Positions 1 to 10,404 are shown, counted from the stretch's first letter. The stretch: DNA of 64,000 nucleotides from Halictus rubicundus (GCF_050948215.1 NC_135164.1:8933116-8997115); one strand, 5' to 3'. Notes: generated by a model from the sequence alone, not told the origin. Made by a program: numbers and translations.

Positions 1-145
1 GCGACCAAGACCACGACAACGACCACGACCACTGGCACAACCAACGGCACGACCACGACTACGACCGCGACCACGACCGCGAAACACCGATGGTCCAGCC
101 GTATCGTTATCGCCGTTCCACGATGGGTGTTTCACGCGACAACGG
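1..145 (+). other. Low-complexity CGACCA-type repeat at the window edge, possible end of an exon
   Basis: The first ~85 bases are an imperfect CGACCA/ACCACG repeat. The block ends at a consensus-like donor (AACG|GTAAGT, exon end at 145). All three forward frames are open, giving Thr-rich, Arg-Pro-rich or His-Asp-rich peptides, so the frame cannot be chosen. It may be the 3' part of a coding exon that begins outside the window, or repetitive non-coding DNA. No family is recognised. Confidence 0.3.
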
Positions 146-744
146 TAAGTTGGCACAACGGATCGACTGTTAACACTAAACCTACCACGGTCGAACGACC
201 GCGTTTCTTATTTTACAACTACTGAAAATATAGAGATTCCTTCATGGGAAATTGTTGTACGCTTCAATAAAACATTCATCCTTGGTAGGTTCTGTGTTAA
301 CCCCATACCGTACAGATTCCTTTCGTGTTAACGCTTAAATGTCGAACGGGATCTTTTCTCGACCCAAGAGAGTGAGAAACAACCGATTCGATTAGAGATC
401 TTCGCCGCGAGACCGACTCGATGTTACAAGGCAAACGGTTAATAAAATGGCAAACAATTAATTAGATTGTTCCCGAGATCGCGGCCGCGTCGTGATTCTT
501 GTCTGATGATTTTCTCGGAAACGCAGCTTTGTTTTCCGTGCGCGACAAAGGTGCGATTATCGGTATGAACGGTCTGATGGCAGATCTTGTCGAACAAACG
601 GAACGAATCGAAGACCCGGCTTATCATGAAAGATAGGTACTCGCTCGTGTTTGCCGTAGGTACGCGACAACGGATTTCGCGGCTCGGCTCGGCTTCGCTC
701 GGATAAGGCACATTTCACCGAGCGAGCCCGAGGCAGATACGCTC

Positions 745-784
745 TCGACTTCGACTTCGTCTTCGTCTTCGTCTTCGTCTTCGT
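745..784. repeat. CTTCGT hexanucleotide tandem repeat
   Basis: About six and a half copies of CTTCGT/CTTCGA are read directly. The repeat produces an artefactual poly-Arg frame on the minus strand. Confidence 0.85.
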
Positions 785-2821
785 GCATGATCGTTAGCCT
801 GCTCGCCGATCTCAGGCTCGACGAAAGAAAGAAATAAAGAAAGCTCAGTTTTAGAAAGTCCGGGGATTATTTCTGAAACGAGACCTCGAACCGCTCTGGA
901 TACACTGTTCCTGCAACGACTGGGTAAGATAGCGAGCAACGGTCTTCCAGGTGAGTGTGTCGTGTCATGGTTTCTTCCTCGTTTTCCTCCTTTTCCCCTC
1001 CCCTGTTCCTTCGTCTTTCGTTCGTATTGCCCTCGCGTTACTCGCTACGGACCTTTTGTACTTTCACCGTTACGAGAACACGGTCGCGCCGCCGCGGTTC
1101 ACGATCACAAAATCGAGATCGGCTCGCGAAAAATCACGAGATCCGAGATCGCCCGCCACGCGTCGGGAAGGCGCTTCTTTTACTCGATCTCGGAATCGGT
1201 GACGATCGAACGAAACGCGCGGGTACACGGAGGTCGTTTCGCAAACGTTCGGAATTATCTGTTACGAAATTCGATAGCGCTCTCCGTTGGTCGATCCCGC
1301 TTTTGTCATCTATCGGACTCTGAAATCGCTGTTCAGTTCGTGGATACGTACGCTCCGCGCGGTTTCGCCGAGGAATTCGCTTCCTCTCGTGTCACGGTCA
1401 CGGGTCTCGATCGAGAATCTCCCGTGGAAACGCGGAGTCAATGGAAAATTGAAAAACACCGAGTGGGAAGAGAGAGAGAAAGAGAGAGTGGGAGTGCGTA
1501 TGTGTGTGCGCGAGCGGTTTGATAATAAAAATCGAATCCAGACACGAGCGTAACGTAGCGAGATCATAACTTTCTCCGAATGGAACCTCTTACGAAACTT
1601 CGTACCGGTCTGTTGGCAAGCTCACCGAGCGAAAACCGGCGCCGTTGGTATCGCGGTACAATAGAAAATCACGGATACTTATGCAAATTCACGCCGGAGG
1701 CTAATTCCGAGGAGCTGGGAACGTAAGACGAATTTATTTCGATTTCGGTTTTTGTTAGTAGGAGCGCGTCAAGTAGCGAACAGTCGACGAGCAAAGGCCG
1801 ATTTATACTATCCGCGCAGACACGGAACGTTTAGCACCGATCGGACAAACGTTATTTATTGCGTTTCGATGTAGATGTTTATATCGTATCAGAACAAACG
1901 CGAGAGCTAAACAAAACAGATGGCAAAACGAGGCAAAGCGTGAGACGAGACGAGACAAGACAAGAGAGTCCCGATTGATTCGCGGTTACACGCGATATCG
2001 TAAAACGGCCGGTTTTATCTCTGTCCACGCAGCGCTCGTCGAGATACCGTGGTAACTTTCGTTGATCTCTCGTGAACTCGGCACGGATCGGGCAGAAACG
2101 ACGAGGAGGAAGCTCTCGCCGGTGATACCGTCGCGTCGACGAGCAACTAGATACACGCGGCTCTAAGTCGGAGCAATTATGACGCAACGAATCATGACAT
2201 AATAATAGTCGCGTTGCACGTCGTCGATCCAGCGGAAAGAGTGTTCTTTGCCGGCGACGCGACGAATCGTCGAACGGATTCGTCGTTGCCGTTGCCTTGG
2301 TCTCCTCGAGTCGACAGCTTTCACCGTGTCGCCTTGTACACGCCGGTCTCCGTCTTCTCTTGTCGCGTAACGATCCGAACAATATCGGCTCGAGAAACGC
2401 CGAAATAATTGCCCGTGTTTTTTCGAGCAGGTCTTTTCGCAACACGAGCTGCAGGCTCGTCTTCCCCGCGCAGCATCACCGCACTCCGAAATCCCAACAG
2501 TCGTTCCGCACAACGTGTCCGTCGACGACAGCTCCCGAGTACCTACGGTATCGAATTAAAAGAATTATATATAATGCAACCGATATTAAAAAATATGCTC
2601 GCCGTCTCTAAGCTCGATCTATTGAGATCTGGTTCTCAATCTCAACAGCAACATGGTATTGTATGGTAAGGAGTTAAAGATCGTTCGAAAGCTATTTAAT
2701 AAATTGTGCTTGCGCTTGCAGACCGTCCGCGAAGACGCTGACGGGACACGTGTTGGCCTGCAGCGCGGACTTTCAACGATTCGTGATCGAGATAGTCGAC
2801 CGGGAACCGTTCGTCTGAGCG

Positions 2822-2851
2822 AATCGGATCGGATCGGATCGGATCGGATCG
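2822..2851. repeat. ATCGG pentanucleotide tandem repeat
   Basis: Six near-perfect copies of ATCGG lie in a row about 190 bases upstream of the mir-9a hairpin. The same unit recurs near 51.46 kb. Confidence 0.85.
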
Positions 2852-3024
2852 AGAACAGTGTTCATCTCTGCGTTCCTGGGAAAGTAACACCGGCGAATGC
2901 TGCGGAGACCAGCTAGTCTCAACCAGTCCAGCCCCTCAACTACCGGCAGAGCAGGTTTTCGATGGCGCCGACAGACGATCGGCTGGAACGATCATCTCCC
3001 ACGGAAGAATTTCAACGCACCGAT

Positions 3025-3120
3025 CTTGGCGCGGACATTTTCTTTGGTTATCTAGCTGTATGAGTTTTGTTCGACATCATAAAGCTAGGTTACCGGAGTT
3101 AAGCTCCTCGCCATATCAGC
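3025..3120 (+). ncRNA. mir-9a: mir-9a microRNA precursor hairpin
   Basis: Bases 3041-3063 match the bilaterian miR-9a mature sequence (TCTTTGGTTATCTAGCTGTA followed by TGA). After a loop of about 15 bases, 3079-3102 carries the complementary arm, beginning ATAAAGCTAGGTTACCGGAG. The two arms pair over about 20 bases. The seed CTTTGG is intact. In Drosophila, miR-9a represses senseless and Lim-domain regulators such as dLMO, giving precision to sense-organ and wing development. Here it sits about 2.3 kb upstream of the Hsp90 transcription start on the same strand. No host exon could be established, so it may have its own transcript. Compared with the Drosophila star arm as I remember it, the star here reads GGTTACCGGAG rather than GCTTACCGAAG, which still pairs through G-U pairs. 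Confidence 0.95.
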
Positions 3121-5300
3121 TTCAGCGATCTCTTCATCTCTGTCTCTCTCGTTGATTTTTTCTACGCTCACCGAGAAGACGTGGAACGCCTCAGGCGATC
3201 TACCGTACAGATAGATCAGTTCATACAAAGACGGTTGCTAGAAAAATAGAAAAATTATCTGCTCGAGTGCAAGAAACGGGGGATAAATAGTCAGCTTTTT
3301 CCTTTGAAAGAGCAGTATATTGATACTCTTGAATTGATAAAATGTACTGTTTTAAAATGCATCGCCTCATTTTTATCATAAATGCATAAAACCCGCCGTT
3401 CCAGTTGTTAACGATGATGTCGCAGAGTGTAGCGAGAAGATAGATTTTCTGTGCAAGCATGTATGAAATGTTGATTGACAATAAATTTCCATCGAAGCTG
3501 ATCGATGAAAGAAAATCACCACCCTCCTCCTTCCTTTTGCTTTTTCGAAAATTCGTAATTTACCGGACACGCTGGCGAAGCAGCACGGGAAAGACGAAAA
3601 CGAAGACGCGTTCAACGTGCTCCAAAGGTATCCGTATTCCTTTCGCGCGTGAACCTACGAGTTAAGCATTTGTAATTGCTGGTAGTGTCATTGCCACGTG
3701 ACTCGATTACTTGTCGAGAATCTTTTTCAGCCGTCGCGAGTATCGATATCCTCTTTTTCGTTATGCACGAAAGTTTTTCATTCGTATTCACGATTTTCGC
3801 GGCTTAGATTCCGATTAGTTCTTGCGTTATTTTTACTATTGTTGATAATAACGACAGCAATCTAGACTAAATTGTTTTTTTAAACAACTGACCGCGTCAA
3901 TTCGCAGTATCCGCGAGGAAGGTAATACGCTTTGGTAATAACGACTAGATGTAATTGGTGTAAATGAGTTAAATTGAAAACTCTGAACTGCTAAGAGCGC
4001 CTGAAAATACTACCCTGTGCAACAAGTATGGGCTTTTTTGTCTGAATTGAGACAAGACCCGTTCCCATCATAGCAACCACTGCATGAAAGAGAGCTGGTG
4101 GGAGAAGCAGGCATTGGAGGGGCCCCTATCGTGCCCATTACTGCTGTACAAACTGAAATAAAAGAATTTTTACTATAAAACTTGTCTTTATATGTTTTCT
4201 GAGCAGCGAGACTTCATAATAAATCCTTCGAAGAAAATACTAATCTATGAAAGTTTAATTTCCGTGAGTAATTTCAGTAAAGTAGACAAGTTTCTATTTT
4301 TAAAATAGCCACGAGTCGTGGCCTAACCACGTGCTTTGTCATTTGTTAAAGATGATCACAATAGCATGCAACAACCAGGATGCAGAAAGAACATTGATTC
4401 GTTCGATTTCTTATCATATGCATGCAAACTTGGTTCATTTGCAGTAGTCGCAGAGGGCGCCACGTACCGACTTATAAAATAGATTTGGATACCGACCGGG
4501 ACATTTACGCGGTATTTGCGAAATATTTTTGTTACAAGCAACGTATATAATCATTTTAGTCCTGTCATCATTTTTTCGTTACGCGTTATCGCATTCTCAT
4601 CTTTAATCCGTGTTTACCAATCTTTATATCACGGTGCTATATTCTTCGAAGTTTCGTTCAAGGAATTTTTAGTACGTATGCATATTTATGATTCGTCATG
4701 ACTCACTTCCAACCTACAACTATTTTAATTTTATACATAACGTGATCGTTAAATTGCAATTATAATGAACAAGTCGGCTCGCGGAATACGCCCACTCAGA
4801 CATTGCAAGAGGACTTTTTCTAGCGCGAAAGAAGGAAAGCTCCCTCGCTTTCGATTGGGTTTAAATGTACAGTAATACGGAAATCATATAAAACGAGTAA
4901 TTAAATGTTAATACTTCTCACCGAGTTATCAAAGATTTCTGTTTTATCTGTGGCGAGCAAGGCGGATCGATCGGGAACTGCATGCGGTATAATTAAAAAA
5001 TGGCTGACTTTCGTTCCAGAGAATGGCAACAAATATTTCAAGGGAAACAGCCAAACATTAATTAAACATGCATCCATGTAATATTCTGATAGGCGTTGTT
5101 TCGTCCGCGTGTCCAAAATTGTTCGATACTGTTCGATTCGTTCGACCCGAACAAACACCGGAAGTACCACGTTATGGAGAAAAGAATCGATGCGAATTTC
5201 GTTGACAACATGCGACGCCACCGTGTTTGATTAATGGAGAATCGTTTTCTCGGATTTTTTTAAGCTGTAAGAGATCGATTATGTGCACGACAAACTATTC
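3121..5300. other. AT-rich intergenic DNA between mir-9a and Hsp90
   Basis: No gene is recognised. Three items stand out. There is a conserved-looking, GC-richer block at about 4000-4160 that could be an exon on either strand. There is a perfect 15-base palindrome at 4308-4322 (GCCACGAGTCGTGGC). Short spurious frames near 4.9-5.2 kb have no family signature. Confidence 0.5.
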
Positions 5301-5307
5301 GCTGATA

Positions 5308-5320
5308 GAAAGTTCTCGAA
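5308..5320 (+). promoter_or_regulatory. Distal heat-shock element of Hsp90
   Basis: GAA at 5308, TTC at 5313 and GAA at 5318 form three alternating units spaced exactly five bases apart, the HSF trimer consensus. A further in-phase TTC lies at 5298 with one missing unit between. The site is about 50 bases upstream of the proximal array. Confidence 0.8.
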
Positions 5321-5368
5321 TTAGATTTAAATTTCACCGGATGCGAAGCACTCAGGGTGGCAAAAATG

Positions 5369-5396
5369 TTCTAGAACGTTCTAGAACATTCTGGAA
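5369..5396 (+). promoter_or_regulatory. Proximal heat-shock element array of Hsp90 (six perfect units)
   Basis: TTC and GAA alternate at 5369, 5374, 5379, 5384, 5389 and 5394 with no mismatch, enough for two HSF trimers. The array ends 10 bases before the TATA box. This arrangement shows heat-inducible control by HSF and supports the identity of the downstream gene. Confidence 0.95.
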
Positions 5397-5406
5397 TTTA
5401 AGCTGG

Positions 5407-5443
5407 TATATAAAGCGGAACTAGCCGACGCGCCACTTCATTC
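5407..5443 (+). promoter_or_regulatory. Hsp90 core promoter: TATA box and initiator
   Basis: TATATAAA lies at 5407-5414. TTCATTC at 5437-5443 fits the initiator consensus, with the A at 5440 about 33 bases downstream of the TATA start, so transcription probably begins near 5440. The non-coding first exon would run to 5521 (CAAG|GTAAAA), followed by an intron to 5992 that ends TTTTTAG immediately before the ATG. Confidence 0.85.
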
Positions 5444-5992
5444 GATAAAACACCAGGCGCCCGGCAGTGTGTTCGTGCATTCTTCGAGAACATTTTAACG
5501 TCGATTTAAGCGATTATCAAGGTAAAATTGCACTAAATCCTCTTGCGTTGCGTTGCATTTCATGCTGAGAAATATTATTTCGCGTTTTAGTCTGTCGTGT
5601 GAGCTTCGTCACCGTGATTTGTTCGTTTTAGCCACCATCGAGTAATTGCCATTTTCGAGAAGACTCTTCGCTTTTGTATCCTCGTTAGTTCGAAGGCGTG
5701 TACGTTAATTGTTAATATTTTTACGATATTAGACTCGTGGTTAGGTATTCACAATTACCACGTTGTATTTTTTCTTAATATTGCACTTTTTGATTTTCGG
5801 GCCACGTGTTCCTTTATACCGTCGAGAATGAATTTTTGTTTGTAATTTTCGGCGTCTGTATAAATACTACTTATTTTTCTCAAACACGTATTATATATCC
5901 ATGTATATTTGCTATTACTTTACAATTGGCTATGTGCTATTATATTCCCTTGCGTGCGTGTACACGTATATTAATTTCTTGTTCGTTTTTAG

Positions 5993-8155
5993 ATGTCTAC
6001 ACAAATGGAGACGGAAGGGGGCGAGGTGGAGACCTTTGCCTTCCAGGCAGAGATCGCGCAGCTCATGTCCCTGATCATCAATACATTCTACTCGAACAAA
6101 GAAATCTTCCTCAGAGAATTGATTTCCAACTCCAGCGACGCTCTCGACAAAATACGATACGAATCGTTGACGGACCCATCCAAGCTCGACTCTGGCAAAG
6201 AATTGTACATCAAGATTATTCCCAACAAGAATGACAATACTCTGACCATCATCGATACCGGTATCGGTATGACGAAGGCTGATTTGGTCAACAATCTTGG
6301 TACAATTGCTAAATCTGGTACCAAGGCGTTCATGGAAGCTCTCCAGGCTGGAGCAGATATTTCTATGATTGGTCAATTCGGTGTAGGATTTTACTCTGCA
6401 TACCTTGTAGCTGACAAAGTCACCGTTGTCTCAAAGAATAACGACGACGAACAATACTTGTGGGAATCCAGTGCTGGTGGATCGTTCACTGTCCGACACG
6501 ACATTGGAGAGCCCCTGGGTCGTGGAACAAAAATCATTCTGCACATTAAAGAAGATCAAGCCGAATATCTGGAGGAGGGCAAAATCCGAGAAATCGTAAA
6601 GAAACATTCCCAATTTATCGGTTATCCGATCAAATTAGTTGTACAAAAAGAACGCGAGAAGGAGCTCAGCGAGGATGAGGCTGAGGCTGACGAGGCCGAT
6701 GAGAAAAAAGAGGAGGATGATGGAAAACCAAAAGTTAAGGATGTAGGTGAAGACGCGGAAGCTGAAGAAAAGGACGAGGAGAAGAAGAAGAAGAAGAAGA
6801 CTATCAAAGAAAAATACACAGAGGATGAAGAACTGAACAAAACTAAACCCATCTGGACCAGAAACCCGGATGACATTACCCAGGAGGAGTATGGCGAATT
6901 CTACAAATCTTTGACCAACGACTGGGAGGACCATTTGGCTGTGAAACACTTCTCCGTCGAAGGCCAGCTGGAATTCAGAGCTTTACTCTTTGTTCCACGA
7001 CGCATGCCATTCGATCTCTTTGAGAACAAGAAGAGGAAAAACAACATTAAACTGTACGTAAGAAGAGTATTCATTATGGATAACTGCGAAGAGTTAATTC
7101 CAGAGTATTTGAACTTCATGAAGGGAGTGGTGGACAGCGAGGATCTTCCTTTGAATATTTCTCGTGAAATGCTTCAGCAGAACAAAATCTTAAAGGTTAT
7201 TCGCAAGAACCTTGTCAAGAAATGTCTGGAGCTGTTCGAAGAACTCACTGAGGACAAGGCTAATTATAACAAATTCTACGAACAGTTTAGCAAAAATATT
7301 AAATTGGGTATCCACGAGGACAGCACCAATCGCAGCAAATTGTCTGATCTGTTGAGGTATCACACTTCGGCTTCAGGAGACGAGGCTTGCTCTCTGAAAG
7401 ACTATGTTGGCAGAATGAAGGAGAACCAGAAACATATTTACTTCATCACTGGAGAAAACAAAGAACAAGTTGCAAACAGTTCTTTCGTCGAACGTGTAAA
7501 GAAACGTGGCTTTGAAGTAGTCTACATGACCGAGCCCATCGACGAGTACGTTGTACAACAACTGAAGGAGTTCGATGGAAAACAGCTGGTGTCTGTGACC
7601 AAAGAGGGATTGGAACTTCCCGAGGACGAGGAAGAGAAGAAGAAGAGAGAACAAGACAAGACCAAGTTCGAGAACTTGTGCAAAGTAATGAAGAATATCC
7701 TCGACACCAAGGTTGAGAAAGTCGTGGTTTCGAACCGTTTGGTTGACTCACCTTGCTGCATCGTTACATCGCAGTACGGTTGGACCGCCAACATGGAGAG
7801 AATTATGAAAGCTCAAGCTCTCAGAGATACATCTACCATGGGATATATGGCAGCGAAGAAGCATCTGGAAATTAATCCGGATCACGCCATTATCGAAACT
7901 CTGAGACAGACATCGGAGGCCGACAAGAGCGACAAGGGGGTGAAGGATTTGGTCATTTTGTTGTACGAGACTGCTCTTCTTGCTTCTGGCTTTACCTTGG
8001 ACGAACCACAAGTTCATGCCGCAAGGATTTACAGAATGATCCATCTGGGTCTTGGCATAGACGAAGAGGAACCTGCACCCGAAGAACAGAGACCAGAGGA
8101 AGTTCCTCCCCTTGAAGAAACAGAAGATGCATCTCGTATGGAAGAAGTAGATTAA
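5993..8155 (+). CDS. Hsp90: Cytosolic heat shock protein 90 (Hsp83/Hsp90-alpha type)
   Basis: A single-exon CDS of 720 residues. The N-terminal GHKL ATPase domain shows ELISNSSDALDKIR with the catalytic Glu at 42 and Mg-binding Asn at 46, DTGIGM with the nucleotide-binding Asp at 88, and the lid motif GQFGVGFYSAYLVA. A highly charged Glu/Lys linker spans roughly residues 219-283. The middle domain carries VEGQLEFRALLFVPRRMPFD and the SREMLQQNKILKVIRKN segment. The C-terminal dimerisation domain ends in MEEVD, the docking site for TPR co-chaperones, which marks the cytosolic form rather than Grp94 or TRAP1. The protein is an ATP-dependent dimeric chaperone for kinases, steroid receptors and other clients. 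An uninterrupted CDS behind a 5'-UTR intron is usual for insect hsp83. Length and motifs are complete, and the first ATG after the acceptor is the start. Confidence 0.98.
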   Translation: MSTQMETEGGEVETFAFQAEIAQLMSLIINTFYSNKEIFLRELISNSSDALDKIRYESLTDPSKLDSGKELYIKIIPNKNDNTLTIIDTGIGMTKADLVNNLGTIAKSGTKAFMEALQAGADISMIGQFGVGFYSAYLVADKVTVVSKNNDDEQYLWESSAGGSFTVRHDIGEPLGRGTKIILHIKEDQAEYLEEGKIREIVKKHSQFIGYPIKLVVQKEREKELSEDEAEADEADEKKEEDDGKPKVKDVGEDAEAEEKDEEKKKKKKTIKEKYTEDEELNKTKPIWTRNPDDITQEEYGEFYKSLTNDWEDHLAVKHFSVEGQLEFRALLFVPRRMPFDLFENKKRKNNIKLYVRRVFIMDNCEELIPEYLNFMKGVVDSEDLPLNISREMLQQNKILKVIRKNLVKKCLELFEELTEDKANYNKFYEQFSKNIKLGIHEDSTNRSKLSDLLRYHTSASGDEACSLKDYVGRMKENQKHIYFITGENKEQVANSSFVERVKKRGFEVVYMTEPIDEYVVQQLKEFDGKQLVSVTKEGLELPEDEEEKKKREQDKTKFENLCKVMKNILDTKVEKVVVSNRLVDSPCCIVTSQYGWTANMERIMKAQALRDTSTMGYMAAKKHLEINPDHAIIETLRQTSEADKSDKGVKDLVILLYETALLASGFTLDEPQVHAARIYRMIHLGLGIDEEEPAPEEQRPEEVPPLEETEDASRMEEVD

Positions 8156-8170
8156 TACCAAGATCTGAAT

Positions 8171-8205
8171 ATAATGGTGTCATAAATAAAATTAATACCA
8201 TTATA
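8171..8205 (+). terminator. Hsp90 poly(A) signal inside a short inverted repeat
   Basis: AATAAA at 8185-8190 lies 30 bases after the stop. It is enclosed by TATAATGGT (8170-8178) and its exact complement ACCATTATA (8197-8205). A second AATAAA at 8356-8361 could serve a longer 3' UTR. Confidence 0.6.
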
Positions 8206-8361
8206 GTCATTAAAAGTCTGTTATAAATAACCACGTTTTATGTGGTGTTGATAGCCATCTTCATTTTCATTTACTGTATCATAAAGACCTTACTTAATTT
8301 ATCATACCAAATTATGTTTAAATACCAAAAATTGTTTGGAATAAGTTAAACGTACAATAAA

Positions 8362-8880
8362 GTAATGTTTATTATACACTATATATACTTGTACACATTT
8401 ATTCTATTACCCCTACCATAATTATAATGTTAGGTCCAAATGTAAATGCAATATAAGGAAGTAGTAATTTTCAATGATTGTAATAATAGTAGACTTTCGG
8501 TGTCGAGCGTTAGGCGTTTACATATTGCTTACTTTAGATTTGTTTAGATCATTTGCTTTTAAATTTGACTTAGTAGACATTACTGCACCGTACGTGGATG
8601 TACTGAAATTAGAATTACAACCAGGTATGAATTAAAAAGTCTTGTTAATCGATTGTTATAAGATCTTAAAAATTCCGTTTTCGAGTCATAAGCATTCGGT
8701 ACCATTCGGTGATTGAAATTACAAATAATTCGAGAATTATTTCACGTGTTATGCAGTCCCTGAAATATGTCAAAAAACGCCATCTACCTGTAAGTTTGTA
8801 TTAGACAGAAAGAGAGAGAAAGAGAATTCTGTCGCAGAGAAGTATCTGCATTAGACGGATAAATATTAAGGGGAAATAAT
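8362..8880. other. Hsp90-KGD4 intergenic region
   Basis: AT-rich DNA with no open frame of interest. It must hold the KGD4 promoter, but no TATA box or other clear core element is visible. A short GA-rich patch occurs at 8811-8826. Confidence 0.5.
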
Positions 8881-8881
8881 G

Positions 8882-9527
8882 ATGGCTACAAAAGGTTGGA
8901 AGGTCAGTGCATCGGTATATTAGTAATAAAGACGTGCTGTATGTTAATTCATGGATACGCGTGCAAGATCCAGAATATGGTTATGTATGTAAAAATTAAA
9001 TTCTCGTAGGTAGTAAAGCCTCATGTGCCAATGATTAAATTTCGAAAAGGTGGAACTGCTAGAGGTAACGTCGAATTATTTATTCTGTTAAGTGTTTCTG
9101 TCGAAAAGAATGATTAAACTGATTTTTGTTATTGGTTAGCGAGTGCAGGTGCAACAGCCTCACCATCTGCGCATTCAGGGACGACGTCTCAACAAACTAT
9201 TGGCGGTGCAACGGGTCCAAACGTGACGGTTCTGCCAACGATAGAAGATATTTACCTTCCCCCACGATTCCAAAGACGACCAATAGATGAGAAAGAAATT
9301 GCATACATTAATGCAAGTATATTACTATTTTCTATAATTTTCTATTCCCCTATTAATAGAAATTGTTGCATTCAATGTTACCTATGGTACAGTACAATAT
9401 AAAGATCACTGTGATAAATTAATATATTTTCAAGTGTATGTAAACATGTATGTTGGATGTAAATAATTTGTAACTGAAATCTTGTATTGTATTACTTTTT
9501 ATGTCACAGAGAGGTGGTCCAGACTAA
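8882..9527 (+). CDS. KGD4: 2-oxoglutarate dehydrogenase complex component KGD4 (formerly mitochondrial ribosomal protein S36)
   Basis: Four exons (8882-8902, 9010-9064, 9140-9312, 9510-9527) join into an 88-residue protein. The N-terminal motif VVKPHVPMIKF and the C-terminal LPPRFQRRPIDEKEIAYINRGGPD align with human KGD4 (VVKPHTPLIRF and LPQKYRRKLVSQEEMEFIQRGGPE). KGD4 is a small matrix protein that tethers the E3 subunit (dihydrolipoamide dehydrogenase) to the E1-E2 core of the 2-oxoglutarate dehydrogenase complex in the TCA cycle. The middle is a Ser/Thr/Gly/Ala-rich linker. Exon junctions are phase 0, 1 and 0. The last intron starts GCAAGT, not GT: this is the only splice that restores the family ending RGGPD-stop. 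The gene is too short and split to be seen by simple ORF calling. Confidence 0.9.
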
Positions 9528-9617
9528 ACTCATCTACCAGCGAGGCATCATTGAACCTTAGAACTGTGAAAATAAGTCATTTATACCATAAATTTCAGTT
9601 GTAAAATGTATTCTGTA

Positions 9618-9623
9618 AATAAA
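9618..9623 (+). terminator. KGD4 poly(A) signal
   Basis: AATAAA 90 bases downstream of the KGD4 stop codon. Confidence 0.7.
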
Positions 9624-9639
9624 TGAAAGCAAAACAAGC

Positions 9640-10404
9640 AGCTGCAAGTTGTACATATTTCTGTCTTGCTCCTATCGGACAAGGTCCTACCGCTTGCCTG
9701 TGTGACATTGCCAGAACCTGCTATTTCTGGCTAGCTTTTTGGCTCATTCTTGCAACAAGTGAACACTGAGTGTGAGTCTCAAGACAAGACTATGGAATTT
9801 TTACGATATTGCTTTATATCCTGATGTAGCACGTTCATGCAGCATTATTTGAGATATATATTATTCTCAATTATTCAACAGCTGAACATATTAGCTGTAA
9901 ATATATATGTTAGAGTTTCTAAAGATAAAGTTCGCGTTTGATATAATAATATACGTATAATATTTTCAAATATTTCATTTCACTTGCAAATTACTTCGTC
10001 ATACTGATCCTACGATCGAAAAAATTCTTTCTTTTACCTAGTCCTCTTTTAAAATTGAAAATTTTAAACTCGTTCATGAGCTAAGAATATTGTATATACG
10101 TATATAGACTGTTTCAATGTTCATGGTGTATTCGTGGTGTATTTGTAGTCGGTTTTGGCTTAGTTTTTCGCATAGAATTAGCCTTCTCCTGATTGTAATA
10201 TAAATATTGGGGCACCCTGCTTTTTGGGGGTAAAAGCTGAAAGAGACAGCCCTGGTCCCATGACAGAAATAGCAGAAGCGACAGACAGTGCGCTGTGTGT
10301 CTTCCATCCGCTCGCGATCCTTGGACGTGATAGCGGAAGAGATCAAGAATTATTTTACTTTTCATCGACACTACGAAACCTACACGAACGACGAATTTAC
10401 GAAA
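9640..10404. other. KGD4 to ric-3 spacer and ric-3 5' leader
   Basis: A GC-richer tract at about 9660-9780 stands out from its AT-rich surroundings but has no open frame and no RNA family I recognise. From about 10170 the sequence becomes richer in G and C again and probably is the 5' UTR and promoter of ric-3. The ric-3 frame is open upstream of its ATG back to a GTG near 10288, without another ATG. Confidence 0.4.

Larger units (their letters stand above)
146..3020. other. Stretch without a supportable protein gene, upstream of mir-9a
   Basis: Many short open frames overlap on both strands, as expected of GC-balanced non-coding DNA, and none has a recognisable domain. Visible contents are a CTTCGT tandem repeat (745-784), a GA-rich patch near 1470-1500, and an ATCGG pentanucleotide repeat (2822-2851). 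A possible acceptor at 2720 (GCTTGCAG) opens a 31-codon frame ending in TGA near 2818, but nothing upstream can be tied to it securely. The region could be part of the primary transcript of mir-9a. Confidence 0.4.

Noticed and set aside
745..939. Poly-Arg minus-strand frame as an RNA-binding SR-type protein
   Set aside because: The Arg run is only the CTTCGT microsatellite read in reverse.
2721..2818. Acceptor-led 31-codon frame (KTLTGHVLACSADFQRF...) as the last exon of a gene starting at the window edge
   Set aside because: Phase can be made to fit the 145 donor in one frame, but 2.5 kb separates them, the edge exon frame is unknown, and no protein family is recognised.
6088..8234. Several minus-strand and off-frame open frames across the Hsp90 CDS
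   Set aside because: They mirror the codon bias of the real Hsp90 frame and include poly-Ser/Phe shadows of the charged linker.
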